Below are positions 23,758 through 36,500 of a DNA stretch of 64,000 bases, piece by piece. Below the pieces are notes generated by a model that worked only from the letters and a program-made list of their open reading frames with translations, searched no databases and had not been told where the DNA came from. The stretch is taken from positions 1-64,000 of the forward strand of contig JAREIK010018595.1 of NCBI GenBank assembly GCA_029783825.1. Reading direction: 5' to 3'. Source of the DNA: Sapria himalayana (lineage: Eukaryota > Streptophyta > Magnoliopsida > Malpighiales > Rafflesiaceae). Position 1 is the first letter of the stretch; each line of letters starts with the position of its first letter. The translations under genes and the position numbers were made by a program.

Positions 23758-26700
23758 TAGGGGTGCTCATGGGGCGGGATTGGATGGGAATTACAAATCT
23801 CCAGTCCCTTCCCACAGTTCGGAGATTTTTTATGAAGATCCAGACCCATCCCATAGGTTGAAAATATCGGGATGGGATGGAGTTCGGACATTTTTTTCAA
23901 TTTATTTTCTTCAAACCGGCCAAGTTAGTTCATGTCAAAACCTTTTGTTGTACCATTTTTCATTCCTTAGTTATGTATCTTTCAAACTAAAATTGGGCCA
24001 ATTTTGTTTTGTCAAATAGGCTGAATACCGCAAACGAGTTCCATTACCTTGTCAAATGCTTTGATGTGCAGAAAAGAATAGAAATGTTAAATAGAATGGG
24101 ACCCGAGTTGTGTGCTTAATTTGGTTCTTTGTTTTGTCACAAGTTGGCTTTGTTCAGCCGATTGAAAATTAACAATTATAGCAATACTACATTTTTTAAA
24201 CAATTACTTAAAATATTAAAGAATAGTTCAAGATGTCCTCAAACTTTGGTAGCAGCAATTACTACTTAACTAATTGCTAAAATTAGGCAGCTTAATATAA
24301 CAAAAAAATACAACTAATTACAAACATGATAATAATCATTTCAAAGTTCCGTACCGGAACAACAACGAAAATCCAAACCTAATTAATTATCTCTTCTACA
24401 ATTCCTCCCTTTTCTTCCAACACTGTAGAAGGACACCCAAAGATGAAAATGTGTTAATAATGTTTACAAAAATTTCAAAGATGAAAGAGTAATAAAAAAA
24501 CAAATTATTACCTTATAATATTTAATACGCCCATTCCAAATTTAGTTGGCCAACTATAGTTGGAAGAATATTAGGATCTTGTGACCTCTCTGAAAATTGT
24601 AATTGAACCATATTTTTATTAAATTGAATGAATAAAATAAATAAAAGTGAAATTAAAATTTACAAGATTTGTATACTAACCTGATTCATTATCATCAAGA
24701 TCTTGAACTAATTCTCAATTTCAATAGGTTTGTTTGAGCTTCTCAGCCAATCTTGTAGACATATGAGAACTTTAACTGTAATAGTTGTTAAAGAACTTCT
24801 AAATTTATCTAAAGTTCTCCACCCAGTGCTAAATGTAGATTCTTAGGCAACAGTAGATGCTTGGATAGCAAATACATCCTTTGCTACATTTGCCAAAGAA
24901 GGATACTTAACCTCATTACCTTCCACCAGTTTAGAAGATCAAAATCAATTCTATCTTTTTCAAGTTTGTCCTCAAAGTACCTAGCCAACTCTTCCAAAGC
25001 TGCAACTTCTTGTTCTTTCTCCAATTCAACAAAAAAAATCATCAACATAAGTATCACTACCATCAAAGAAATCATCATTTTTCTTCAACACAGTAGAAGA
25101 GAAATCATCTTCTTTTGATTCATCTTCATTTAAATCTTTATAATCATCCATCATCTCATTTAAATCATTTATAACCTTTTTCACCAAATTTTTAGTCAAT
25201 TCCTCTCCATAATGCTAAGTGTACTTAACCTTGAGATAATTTAGCTTATATCTAGGATCCAACACTTCTGCTACAAAAAGCATAATATTTGTTGACTGAA
25301 GAGAGCCCCAATATTTGTTGAATTTATGCCTCATTTTCATATCCATTTCAGACACCATCGTATCTCTACTATTTTCACAGAGCATAATTTTTTTTCAAAA
25401 TTCGAATAATCTGATTAAAATAAACACTAGAGGTAGAATATTATGAGCCAAAAAATGTACAAGTTACCGCATAAAACGTTTTCAAGAAACAAGCCAGAAT
25501 TTTGGCATTTGTTCAGTCTCTCTCAGTTGGAACATTTAAACCAAACTCCTTCAAAAACCTTTTGTCTTTGTCCTCCAACTTATCGTATTCTTTTTGATAT
25601 TTTATATCAGTTTGTAGCATCAAATAAGTTGAATTTCATCTTGTAGGAAAATCTAATTGCAACGAAGATTTATATGTCAAGTTTGCTTCTTTAACCCATA
25701 ACTTAAACATATCTAATCTGTTAGGACTGCTCCTCACATATTTCACCACACCTCTAATTTTTTGAATATCACCCTCAACTACGGAAATGCCATCTCTGAC
25801 AATTAAGTTTAGGATATGAGCACAACATCTCATATGAAAATGCTTGCCTTTCAAAGGTACAACACTTTTCTTCACAAGCCTTTTATTCAATTGTTCAACT
25901 GCATATCATTATTAGATACTTGTCAATAGTAATGAACATCAACTTTCTCAAACCTCATTCATTCTTGCAAAACTCAATAGCATTTCTGATATTAACTCCA
26001 GAATGACTTTTAATTACACAAAAGTTCAAAAGCCTTTTATGCATATTCCATTGAGAATCAATGTAATGAATATCAAACATATATAAGACAAATTTTGAAT
26101 GCTAGTCCAAGTGTCGGTAGTCAATGAAACTCTACGACAATGAGATGATAAGCTATCAAATAATTTCTTCTTTTCCTTCACAAACAAAGTAAAATAATCC
26201 CTCAACCCATAGTGCCAAGATGTAATTTTAAATTGAGGCACACTAACTTCACAAAACTCCATAAACTCATCCCTCTCAACAAAACAAAAAGACTATTCAT
26301 CTTTTATGATCATTTTCACCAAAGTCTCCCTAACTAGTTGTTGATCAAATTGCCAAAAAGTTAATTTGTTATTCTCTGAACTAGTACATTTAGTGAAACT
26401 CAACAAAGATTGTGACTTGTCTTTACCTTTGTGAGCTTCTATTAATTCTTTTTTGTGTGGAAATTTCCTGCAAGTCTCTATCAAGTATTTCCATAAACCC
26501 GAAGTACCTTGATCACTTTTTGCCAAATATTCTTTCCAACACCATATACAAGCTACCCTACCAGTTTCATTTCCCTGTGAATCAACTAATATCTCATAAG
26601 TTTCCCAAATAGCAGACTTATATTCTTTATGAGTTTGAGGTTCATATGTACCTTGACTTTCTTTTACAATTGGAATTGAAGAACCTGCCGTAATAATAGG

Positions 26701-27384
26701 AGGGTTCGTGAAAGGATGATTATTGGATTTACCAGTACTTTGATCATTTGAGATGTGATCATCTTCAATTTATTGTATTTTTCGTTTACCGCTAGATTGT
26801 GCCATCTGGATTGCCGTAAATTAATATGATATGTTAAGCATAAATACATATAAATATTTCAAACAAGCAAGCTGTACAAAACTAACTGTAATACATTCAG
26901 CCCACCCATTCGGCCTATCCACAACACCACAACCATTACTCAACAAAACTAACTGAGACACATAATAATAATAAATAATCACTCAATTCTTGTCAGAAAA
27001 ACAAACCAAAAGGGTGGTGGCGTGAGGGTAACCAGAAGTGCGACAGACAAGGGCTGGACCTAACTTAACATGACTGGAATGGCGTGAGGTGGCATGGAAC
27101 TCGCCTGAACAGCAATAGGTGCGTCGGAATTGGATGGGCAGTAGCGGAATGGGTGGGATCTTCATGTTATATATATATATATTTCTGGTTATAGTATCAG
27201 TTTTTTAGGATGGGATGATTCTCGGGAAGGATATTGCTTAAGATCCGGAACCATCCCAAAATAAAAAATACGTGACAGAACGAGATGGGAAAAGTCAAAG
27301 TCAATGGATTTTTCTCAGTCCCGATTTTTTCGGGACAAGACTTTGGGTCAGGTCGCGAATCTCCGAGTCCCGTGAGCAGCCCTA
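23758..27384 (-). mobile_element. hAT-superfamily DNA transposon, 3.6 kb, complete ends, non-autonomous
   Basis: Ends are TAGGGGTGCTCATGGG (left) and, read inward from the right, TAGGGCTGCTCACGGG; 14 of 16 match and CTAAATGC flanks both sides. Subterminal DNA is GC-rich, with repeated GGGATGG/CGGGA words unlike the satellite, as in other plant hAT elements. The transposase-like region runs on the minus strand. The 5' leader holds an (AT)n tract at 27,168-27,182. About 920 bp at the left end is non-coding. It is inserted in reverse-oriented satellite. Coding defects make it unable to supply transposase. A second copy of the same family begins at 62,640. Confidence 0.93.
24683..26805 (-). pseudogene. 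hAT transposase (BED finger, ribonuclease-H-like core, C-terminal dimerisation domain), broken
   Basis: A BED-type zinc-finger region near the start has ACIWCWKEYLAKSDQGTSG, with the CxxC pair and a later LIETC, but Y stands where the family usually has the first His. A conserved catalytic-domain stretch follows (RVSLTTDTWTSIQNLSYICL), then CCAHILNLIVRDGI, then FPTR followed downstream by STYLMLQT. The C-terminal dimerisation block has FDLLNWWK and, in another frame, YPSLANVAKDVFAIQ. Defects: TAA at codon 12 (26,770-26,772), TAG at 26,293-26,295 where copy 2 has TTG, a frameshift at about 26,065-26,075, TAA at 24,843-24,845 inside the dimerisation motif, and further frame changes. The start at 26,805 is the first ATG (MAQSSGKRK). 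Family assignment is secure; activity is excluded. Confidence 0.9.
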
Positions 27385-27392
27385 CTAAATGC
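27385..27392. repeat. target site duplication of hAT copy 1, right
   Basis: CTAAATGC, identical to the left copy, followed by ATATAAAATCAG of reverse satellite. Confidence 0.88.
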
Positions 27393-30300
27393 ATATAAAA
27401 TCAGTAAACTCCTAAACCACGTAATGCCTATGTACATAAACCATTAAACCGCTAAATACTACTTAATAATTAATAAATCTATTTTTTATTGTTATTTATT
27501 ATATTTTTAATTATTTATTAGTGTATTATTTAGAAATATTTATTACAATATAAATTATGAGTGGTACAAATATAATTTAAATAATATATTATTTATCTAA
27601 TAAAAAAATACTTTTATAAAAGAAGTATAAATTTAAAAATTAAAAATTATTATCAAGTAATATAAGTTACTTTAATTCTGAATCAATTTGGTTTTGTAAA
27701 TATTTTTTAATTAATATCTATCTTAATATTAATAGTTTATAAATTTAATTTTTGATCATTATTATAATATCTATCAAGAAAATTATATATATTAAATTTA
27801 TATGATATATAATTATTAATATTATTATAACTAAATATTATATTAAAATTTTAAAAATTTTAAATATTATTATATTTTCAAATGTCATAACCTTTGAAAA
27901 TGATAAAAAATTATAGAAATTTTATTTGTTATTTTATTTTTTAAATAAAACCAATAAACCACTAAAAGCCAAAAAACATAAATAGCCAAACTCATAGCGA
28001 TAAAAGTTCTAAATACTTAAATCATTAAACTCTTATAATTTAATAATAAATAATAAATCTCATTTTAATTTTATTAAATATAATTTTAATTTTTTATTTT
28101 AATTATTTATCAATTTATTTTATAGAAATATTAATTATAAAATAAATTATTAGTGAGACATATCTAATTTAAATTAACCGGTATACCAAAATAATAAATA
28201 ATAAATCTCATTTTTTTTCTTTATAATTTTAAATATTCATTTTAATTATTAATTTTTTATTTTTATATAAATATTAATTAAAAATTAAATTATGAGTTAG
28301 ACAAATATAATTTATATAAATTATTTTGCATCGAAAAATATAGATAAACTTATAAAAATAATATAAAATTTAAAAACTAAAATTTATTATATAGTAATAT
28401 ATTTTGCCCTCCTTCTGAATCATTTTTGGTGTTGTAATTATATTTTAATTGAGATCTATCTTATTAATAATTGTTTATTAATTTATTTTTTGATTATTAC
28501 TTGAATATTTATCAATAAAATTGTTTATATTGAATTTATATGATATATAAATATAATGATTATTATAACTAAAGATTGTATTCACTTTAGAAACAAATTT
28601 AAAATTTATTGTATTTTGAATGGTTATAACATTTGAAAATATCAAAAAATAACAAAAATAAATTTATTGTTATTTTATTTTAAAAAAAAAACATATAAAC
28701 CACTAAATCCATATATAGGTAAATCTGAAAACTCCTAAATAAATAAACCATTAAACCGCTATATACTATTTAATAATTAATAAATCTAATTTTTATTTAA
28801 TTTATTATAATTTTAAATATTGATTTTAATTATTATTAGTTTATTTTTTTTGAAATATTTATTACAAAATAAATTATGAGTGCGACAAATATAATTTAAA
28901 TAATTTATTTTTAATCAAAAAAGATATATACGCTTATAAAAGAAGTAAAAATTAAAAATTAGAAATTATTATACAGTAATATTTTTTACTTTAATTTTGA
29001 ATCAATATGGGTTTTGTAAATATTTTTTAATTAATATCAATCTTATTATTAATAGTTTATTAATTTAATTTTTGATCATTATTATATTATCTATCAATAA
29101 AATTATTTATATTGAATTTATATGATATATAATTATTAAAATTAAAATAACTAAATATTGTATTCACATTTCAAAAAATTTTAAATATTATTATATTTTC
29201 AAAGGTTATAACCTATGAAAATGAGAAAAAATTATACAATTTTTTTTGATATTTTAGTATTTTAAATAAAACATATAATCCACTAAAAGCCTAAAAACAT
29301 AAATTGCAAAAATCCTAAATGAAAAAACCTCTAAATTCTTAATCCATTAAGCTGGTATACAGTAATAATAAATAATAAATCTCATTTTAAATTTTATTCA
29401 GTATAATTTTAAATTTTTATTTTAAATATTTATCGGTTTATTTTTATAGAAATATTAATTACAAAATAAATTATTAGTGAGAAATATCTAATGTAAATTA
29501 AACCAATATCCCTAAATATTAAATAATAAATCACATTTTTTTATTATAATTTTAAATAATCATTTTAATTATTTATTTGTTTATTTTTATAAATATATTA
29601 ATTACAGAATAAATTATTAGTTAGACAAATATAATTTATATAAATTATTTTTCATCATAAAAATATAAATAAACTTTTTAAAAGAAAAAAAAATTCAAAA
29701 CAAAAATTATTTTATAGTAATATATTTTGCTTTGCTTCTGAATCATTTTAGGTTTTGTAATTATATTTTAATTGATATATCTTATTAATAATAGATTATT
29801 AATTTATTTTTTGATCATTATTACAATATTTATCAATAAAATTGTTTATATTGAATTTACATGATATATAATTATTAAGATTATTATAACTAAATATTAT
29901 ATTTACATTTTAAAATAATTTAAAAATTATTATATTTTTAAAAGTTATCATCTTTGAAAATGAGATAAAATCACAAAAATATATATTTTTTATTTTATTG
30001 TTTATATAAAACCAATAAACTACTAAATGCCTAAACGCTTAAATCTTTAAACTCCTAAACCTCCAAACCCAAAAAGCCTTAAATACTTAAACATTTAAAC
30101 CATCTTTAAAGGTTTAAGTATTTTTAAATAATATATAAATATCTATAAATAAATAATAGTTTATTAATTTATTTTTTTATCATTATTATAATTATAATTA
30201 TATTTAGTTTATTAATATCTATCAATAAAATTGTTTTTTTTAATTTACATGATATATAATTATTAAGTTTATTATAACTAAATATTGTAATCACATTTGA

Positions 30301-31044
30301 AAAAAATTTAAAAATTATTATATTTAGAAAGATTATAACCTTCAAAATTGATAAAAACTTGGAAAAATAATTTTTTTGTTATTTCATTATTTAAATAAAA
30401 CATATAAACTACTAAATGCCTAAACAATTAAATTACTAAACTCCTAAACTCCTAAATACTTAAACCATTAAGCTGGTATACCCTAAATAATTAATCATAA
30501 ATCACATTTTTATTTGTATTCATTATAATTTTAATATTCATTTTAAATATTTATTAGTTTATTTTTATAGAAATATTAATTGCAAAATAAAATTATGAAT
30601 GAGACAAATAAAATTTAAATAAATTATCTTCATCAAAAAAATTTATAAGATTATAAAAAGAATCAAAAATTTAAAAATAAAAAATTATTATTTAGTAATA
30701 TATTTGACTTTGATTTTGAATCATTTTAGGTTTTGCAAATATATTTTAATTAATATCTATACAATTAATAATAGTTTATTAATCTATTTTATGATCAGTT
30801 TTTATAATATCGATCAATAAAATTATTTATATTGAATTTACATGATATTTACTTTTTATGATTATTATAATTAAATATTGTATTAACATTTGAAAAAAAA
30901 TTAAAAATTATAATATTTTCAATGGTTATAACCTTGAAAATGAGAAAAAATCATAAAAATAATTTTTTTTGTTATTTAATTATTTAAATAAAACCTATAA
31001 ACCACAAAATTCCTAAATACTTAAATTGCAAAACTCCTAAACCC
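27393..31044 (-). repeat. AT-rich satellite array, reverse orientation, segment 5
   Basis: Reverse-oriented monomers with landmarks near 27,888, 28,630, 29,207, 29,945, 30,335 and 30,925. The ~28,400-31,044 part matches 8,758-11,390 in inverted orientation, monomer by monomer, including the truncated 390-bp monomer. The first ~760 bp next to the hAT shares private variants with the satellite next to hAT copy 2. No gene seen. Confidence 0.92.
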
Positions 31045-31838
31045 TGATATTGCTGCTCCACACACACATAGCGATGTACCACAATACACACGTGCACATA
31101 TTCTTGTCCATTTTAGTGTAGCATTGAGAGGGGCCAGCAAGTCCTGGAAGCAGCCAAAAGTATTGGCCACCAGCTTGTAGAAGGCCCCACTAGCAAGCCG
31201 GGATGATAACATTCAGAGAACTTACGAGACCGAGCAAAGTGATCGGGAGTAAACCCAGGAGTAGCTAGGAGTGGGTCCCACTAGTCGAATCAGGCAGCAT
31301 AGAGGGCTACCCAACCATAACCCAACATGTGTAGGGGGGTATTCCATGATTAATTGGAGAGACGAAAAAATCCGAAGCATAACCAAGCAAGGCCAATAAG
31401 CAATGGAGTCCAGACCAACCACATGGGAGCGAAAGATTCAAACTTGTAGTTTATGTTTGTAGTCTTATTTGTATTTTAGACTGTATGCACCATGTACTTG
31501 TAGAGACGAATCATGACATACTCACATGCACAATCTTGTATGTTCTCTATGTAGCATGCAATGAGGGCAACTGGACCCATGAGTATCTCTAAGTGGGGCC
31601 CACTAATACATTTTGTAAATACACATTAGGTGATACTACACTCCCAAAAGCAGAATACGAATCTTTATAGTATTTTGTAATTTTACTTGTATTTTAGCTT
31701 GGTTGTACGCGTAGATAATTAGACTATGAGACAGACCTCATCACACATCCACACCGATGCATGCATATTTTTTGATATTTTGTCGGTGCAACATATAGCC
31801 ACTTCTTGGAGCTTGAAAATGAAGCATTCTAACACAAG

Positions 31839-32148
31839 AGATACTCTTTTGAGGATCATTGGAGCAAAAGAATGTGGAATTCAGAGGTGAGAATGAATTG
31901 ACAATGTGCAATAGATATGGACTTGTGGAGTTATGGGTATTCAATTTTACATGTATTCCATTGCATAGCAATGATATAGCCAAACGCTTGATGCTACATG
32001 TCACACACATGCACAATCTTATATTTGCATAGTTTTAATATGGTGCATCATTCAGGTTCCTCCAAAAGGCTTGGACAAATTTGAATGTAAAGGACGCAGT
32101 GCGCATAATGACTCAATGCCAACTCTAAAGTCCGGGAATACCAGGTGA
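31839..32148 (+). pseudogene. 3'-terminal two-exon gene remnant, copy 3 (frame intact)
   Basis: Best copy of the remnant. Exon A 31,839-31,886 codes RYSFEDHWSKRMWNSE (16 codons, phase 0) between an AG acceptor with CTAAC ten bases upstream and a GTGAGA donor. The 169-bp intron ends ATTCAG. Exon B 32,056-32,148 (93 nt) begins VPPKGLDK, contains KGRSAHNDS and ends with TGA. The 3' region has AATAAA at 32,298-32,303, then TTTTCCAAAAAAATAACAAA, then telomere-like CCCTAAA units. No upstream exon, start codon or promoter is recognisable in the 790 bp of island before it. This is therefore a captured gene tail, probably not expressed as protein. Identity unknown; a profile search is needed. An alternative is chance agreement of two short frames. 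Confidence 0.52.
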
Positions 32149-32334
32149 TTTTAGTTGTATTCGTATGCTTGGAATTATTAGGCATTATGTTTTTTTATGT
32201 ATTTTATGCATAGAATCATCAAGGTGCATAGGATTTGGTGGGCTGGCCTAAATTTGTCAGCTTTTTAGTCTCTTGTAAGCTGTGTGCCTAAATGATAAAT
32301 AAAGTGTGTATTTTCCAAAAAAATAACAAAAAAA

Positions 32335-32417
32335 ACCATAAACCCTAAACTTTATATCCTAAACCTTAAACCCTAAAGTATAACCCTAATCCATAAACCC
32401 TAAATCCTAAATCTAAT
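32335..32417 (-). repeat. degenerate telomere-like tract, island 3
   Basis: Units such as AACCCTAAACTTTATATCC, CCTTAAACCCTAAAG and AAACCCTAAATCC, complementary to the island 1 tract. About ten imperfect heptamers. Confidence 0.7.
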
Positions 32418-32529
32418 GTTTTGCACTTTTATAATCAAATGACTAAGTGTTAAATTTAAATTGAAATTCACAACTTTTAGGAATGTCACATATTTATCTT
32501 TTTGTATATCTACCACAAAGTCATGACTC

Positions 32530-32930
32530 AAGGGGTGAGTTATGGATTTAGTCTCTTTCTTGCTTTATATTATTATAGCATTAACAATGGTCATGATTGT
32601 ATATTTTGTCTCCAGAACACAAAATCATATCGATGAGAATATACCATAACTTGTGTCTCTCTGTTGAACATAATTTTATGGCACTAAGAATGATCATGAA
32701 TACATATTTAATCACGATAATACTGGGTCACAGTATTGGATATCACCATAGCTTGTGCATTTTATCTTTATATTGCAAAGTCATTGCACTAGGAATGATT
32801 GTAACTTTGGACATTCCTCAAGAGCAAAAGGCATGACACTAGAAAGAGTTAAAGCTCGAGTACTACTCTTTATAACTTTCTATAGCAAAAATTCTTGGGA
32901 TTGGAAATATCACTATGGCTTATTCCTTTG
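32530..32930 (+). repeat. degenerate ~105-bp tandem repeats, island 3
   Basis: Diverged units with GAGTTATGG / CCATAACTTGTG / CCATAGCTTGTG / CACTATGGCTTATTC followed by GCATTAACAATGG / GCACTAAGAATG / GCACTAGGAATG. Spacing is about 102-105 bp for the first three, less regular for the last. Confidence 0.55.
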
Positions 32931-33520
32931 ATTTGTGACCTCAAGTGTCAATATGCAAGACTAAAATTTTGTGCAATGATTAAAACCTTTTATACATTTG
33001 AATATGATTCATTTACACCTTTTTGGGTATTGTGAGCTTGCATACATAACTCATTTAATATAAAAACAAAGAAATAATACTTTTCATATCCATGATGATA
33101 TAAAAAAAAGGCTTAGACATGCCAATAAAATAAATTTTTTCATTCTTGATTGAAAGATAGCCCATACTTCTTGCCATGGTCAAACCACCCAAGGGCTAAT
33201 TTGTTCTAATAGGCTACAAGGTTGTTATTTTTTTAGAGGTGAACTATGTTTTAAAAAAATTGCTTCGAGTGTGTGCATGCGAGATATTTTAGAAAAAATT
33301 ACAATAATCAATATAAATAGCATCTTCAACAACTAGGTATTTCAACACATAGGGGTACAACTTTGGTTTACTCTGTTAGCGTACATGAGTCAAATTACCT
33401 TTGATAACTCAGTGATTCAACATCAAATATGATGAAACATAATAGAGATAAAGTAAAAGTTCCTATTATTTTGGTTAGAGCTTTAGCAATCATTTTAGAG
33501 TTGAGAGACGAACAAAATAA

Positions 33521-36500
33521 ATTATTTTAATTATTCAGTATAATTTTAATTATTATTTTAATTATTTATCAGTTTATTTTTATAGAAATATTAATTACAA
33601 AATAAATTATTAGTGAGACAGATCTAATTTAAATTAAACCGGTATATCCTAAATAATAAAGAAAAAATCTTATTTTTATTTTGATTTTAATTTTAAATAT
33701 TCAAATTTAATTATTTATTTGTTTATTTTTATATAAAAATTAATTACAAAATAATTTATGAGTTACGCAAATATAATTTATATAAATTATTTTTCATCAA
33801 AATAATATAGATAAACTTTTAAAAAGAAAAAAAAATTTCAAAACAAAAATTATTATATAGTAATTTATTTTGCTTTGCTTCTGAATCATTTTAGGTTTTG
33901 TAATTATATTATAATTGATATCTATCTTATTAATAATAGATTATTAATTTATTTTTTGATCATTATTAGAATATTTATCAATAAAATAGTTTATATTGAA
34001 TTTATATGATATATAAATATAATGATTATTATAACTAAATATTGAATTCACTTTTGAAAAAAATTCAAAAATTATTATATTTTCTATGGTTATAACCTAT
34101 GAAAGTATCAAAAAATTATAAAAATAAATTTTTTGTTTTTTTTAAATAAAACCTATAAACTAATAAATGCTTACACAGTTAAATAAGTAAACTTCTAGAC
34201 CCTGTAATGCCTAAATACAGTAACCATTTAACCGATATATAATACATAAAAAATAATAAATTTAATTTTTATTTCTATTTATTATAATTTTAAATATTCA
34301 TTTTAATTATTTATTAGTTTATTTTTATAGAAATATTTATTACAAAATAAATTATGAGTGTGACAAATATAATTTAAATAATTTATTTTTAATGAAAGAA
34401 TATAAATACGAATATAAAAGAAGTAAAAATTTAAAAATTTACAATTATTATCTGGTAATATATTTTACTTTAATTTTGAATCAATTTGTGTTTTGTAAAT
34501 ATTTTTTAATTAATATCTATCTTTTTATTAATAGTTTATTAATTTAATTTTTAATTATTATTATAATATTTATCAATAAAATTGTTTATATCATATTTAT
34601 ATGATATATAGTTATTAATATTATTATAACTAAAATATTATATTTACATTTAAAAAAATTTTAAATATTATTATATTCTCGAATGTTATATCCTATGAAA
34701 ATGAGAAAAAATTATAAATTTTTTATTATTATTTTATTGTTTAAATAAACCCTATAAACCACTAAATGCCTAAAAACATAAATCGCTAAATTTTCAAATG
34801 AGAAAACATCTAAATACTTAAACCATTAAACTGGTATACATTAATAATAAATCATAAATCTCATTTCAATTTTTATTCAGTATAATTTAAAATTTTATTT
34901 TAATTATTTATCAGATTATTATAATAGAAATATTAATTACAAAATAAATTATTAGTGAGACAAATATAATTAAAATTAAACTGGTATACCCTAAATAATA
35001 ATTAATAAATCTCATTTTTTTCATTATAATTTTAAATATTCATTTTATTTTTTATTTGTTTATTTTTATATAAATATTAATTACAAAATAAATTATGAGT
35101 TACACAAATATAATTTATATAAATTATTTTTAATCAAAAAATACAGATAAACTTTTTATAATAAAAAAAAGCAACACAAAAAATTATTATATTGTAATAT
35201 ATTTTGCTTTGCTTCTGAATTATTTTAGGTTTTGTAATTATATTTTAATTGATATTTATCTTATTATTAATCGATTATTTATTTATTTTTGATCATTATT
35301 AGAATATTTATCAATACAATTGGTTATATTGAATTTATATGATATATAAATATATTGATTATTATAACTAAATATTGAATTCACTTTTGAAAAAAATTCA
35401 AAAATTATTATATTTTCTATGGTTATAACCTTTGAAAGTATCAAAAAATTATAAAAATAAATTTTTTGTTTTTTTTAAATAAAACCTATATATCATTAAA
35501 TGCTTACTTAATTAAATCAGTAAGCTCATAAATCTTGAAATCCCTAAATACATAAACCTTTTAACAGCTATATACTAAATAAATAAATAATCTCATTTTT
35601 ATTTCTATTTATTATAATTTTAAATATTCATTTTAATTATTTATAGTTTAATTTTTTAAAAATTAAATATTATTATTTAGTAATATATTTAGATTTGATT
35701 TTGATTCAATTTTTTTTATGTAAATATATTTTAATTATTATTTATATTATTAATAAAAGTTTATTAATTTAATTTTTGATGATTATTATAATATCTATCA
35801 TTAAAATTATTTATATTGAATTTATATGATATATAATTACTATGATTAATATAATTATAAATTGTATTCATATTTCAAAAAATTATAAAAATTATTTTAT
35901 TTTCAAAGATTATAACCTTTGAATATCTGAAAAAAAGAAAAAAAGAATTTTAAATTTTTATTATATAAATAAAACCTATAAACCACTAAATGCCTAAAAA
36001 CATAAATTGCTAAAACTACTAAATGACAAAACCCCTAAATAATCAAACCATTAAACCGGTATACCATATATAATAAATCATAAATCTCATTTTAATTTTA
36101 TTCATTATAATTTAAATATTCATTTTAATTAATTATTAGTATATTTTTTATAGAAATATCAATCACAAAATAAATAATGAGTGACACAAATATAATTCTA
36201 ATAATTTTTTTTAATAAAAAAAAAGCTTATATAAAGAAGAAACAATTTAAAAACAAAAAATTATTATTTAGTAATATATTTTACTTTGATTTTGAATTAT
36301 TATATATAGGTTGTGCAATTATATTTTAATTGTGATCGATCCTATTAATAATAGTTTATTAATTTATTATTTGATCATTTTTATAATATCGAACAATAAA
36401 ATTACTTATATTCAATTAAAATGTCTTATAATTATTAAGTAATTATAACTAAATATTATATTTACATTTGAAAAAAATTTAAAAATTATTATAATTTCAA

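Larger units (their letters stand above)
31045..33520 (-). repeat. Island repeat copy 3 (reversed)
   Basis: Reverse-oriented island, sister to copy 1. It starts at TGATATTGCTGC (complement of the 3' edge of other copies) and ends at about GAGAGACGAACAAAATAA. It is the copy in which the gene remnant is best preserved, on the plus strand. No terminal repeats or target duplication at the island edges; it is carried inside the larger inverted duplication. Confidence 0.88.
28400..34105 (-). repeat. large inverted repeat, right arm (~5.7 kb)
   Basis: Reverse-complement counterpart of 5,735-11,390, containing island 3. In the island the two arms look about 97-98% identical by eye, with most differences being one-base indels. 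Arms are separated by about 17 kb that includes hAT copy 1, island 2 and an orientation switch. Net length difference across the arms is about 44 bp. Confidence 0.8.

Noticed and set aside
23714..24019. Plus-strand frame spanning the left hAT end
   Set aside because: It crosses the satellite-transposon junction and lies in non-coding subterminal DNA.
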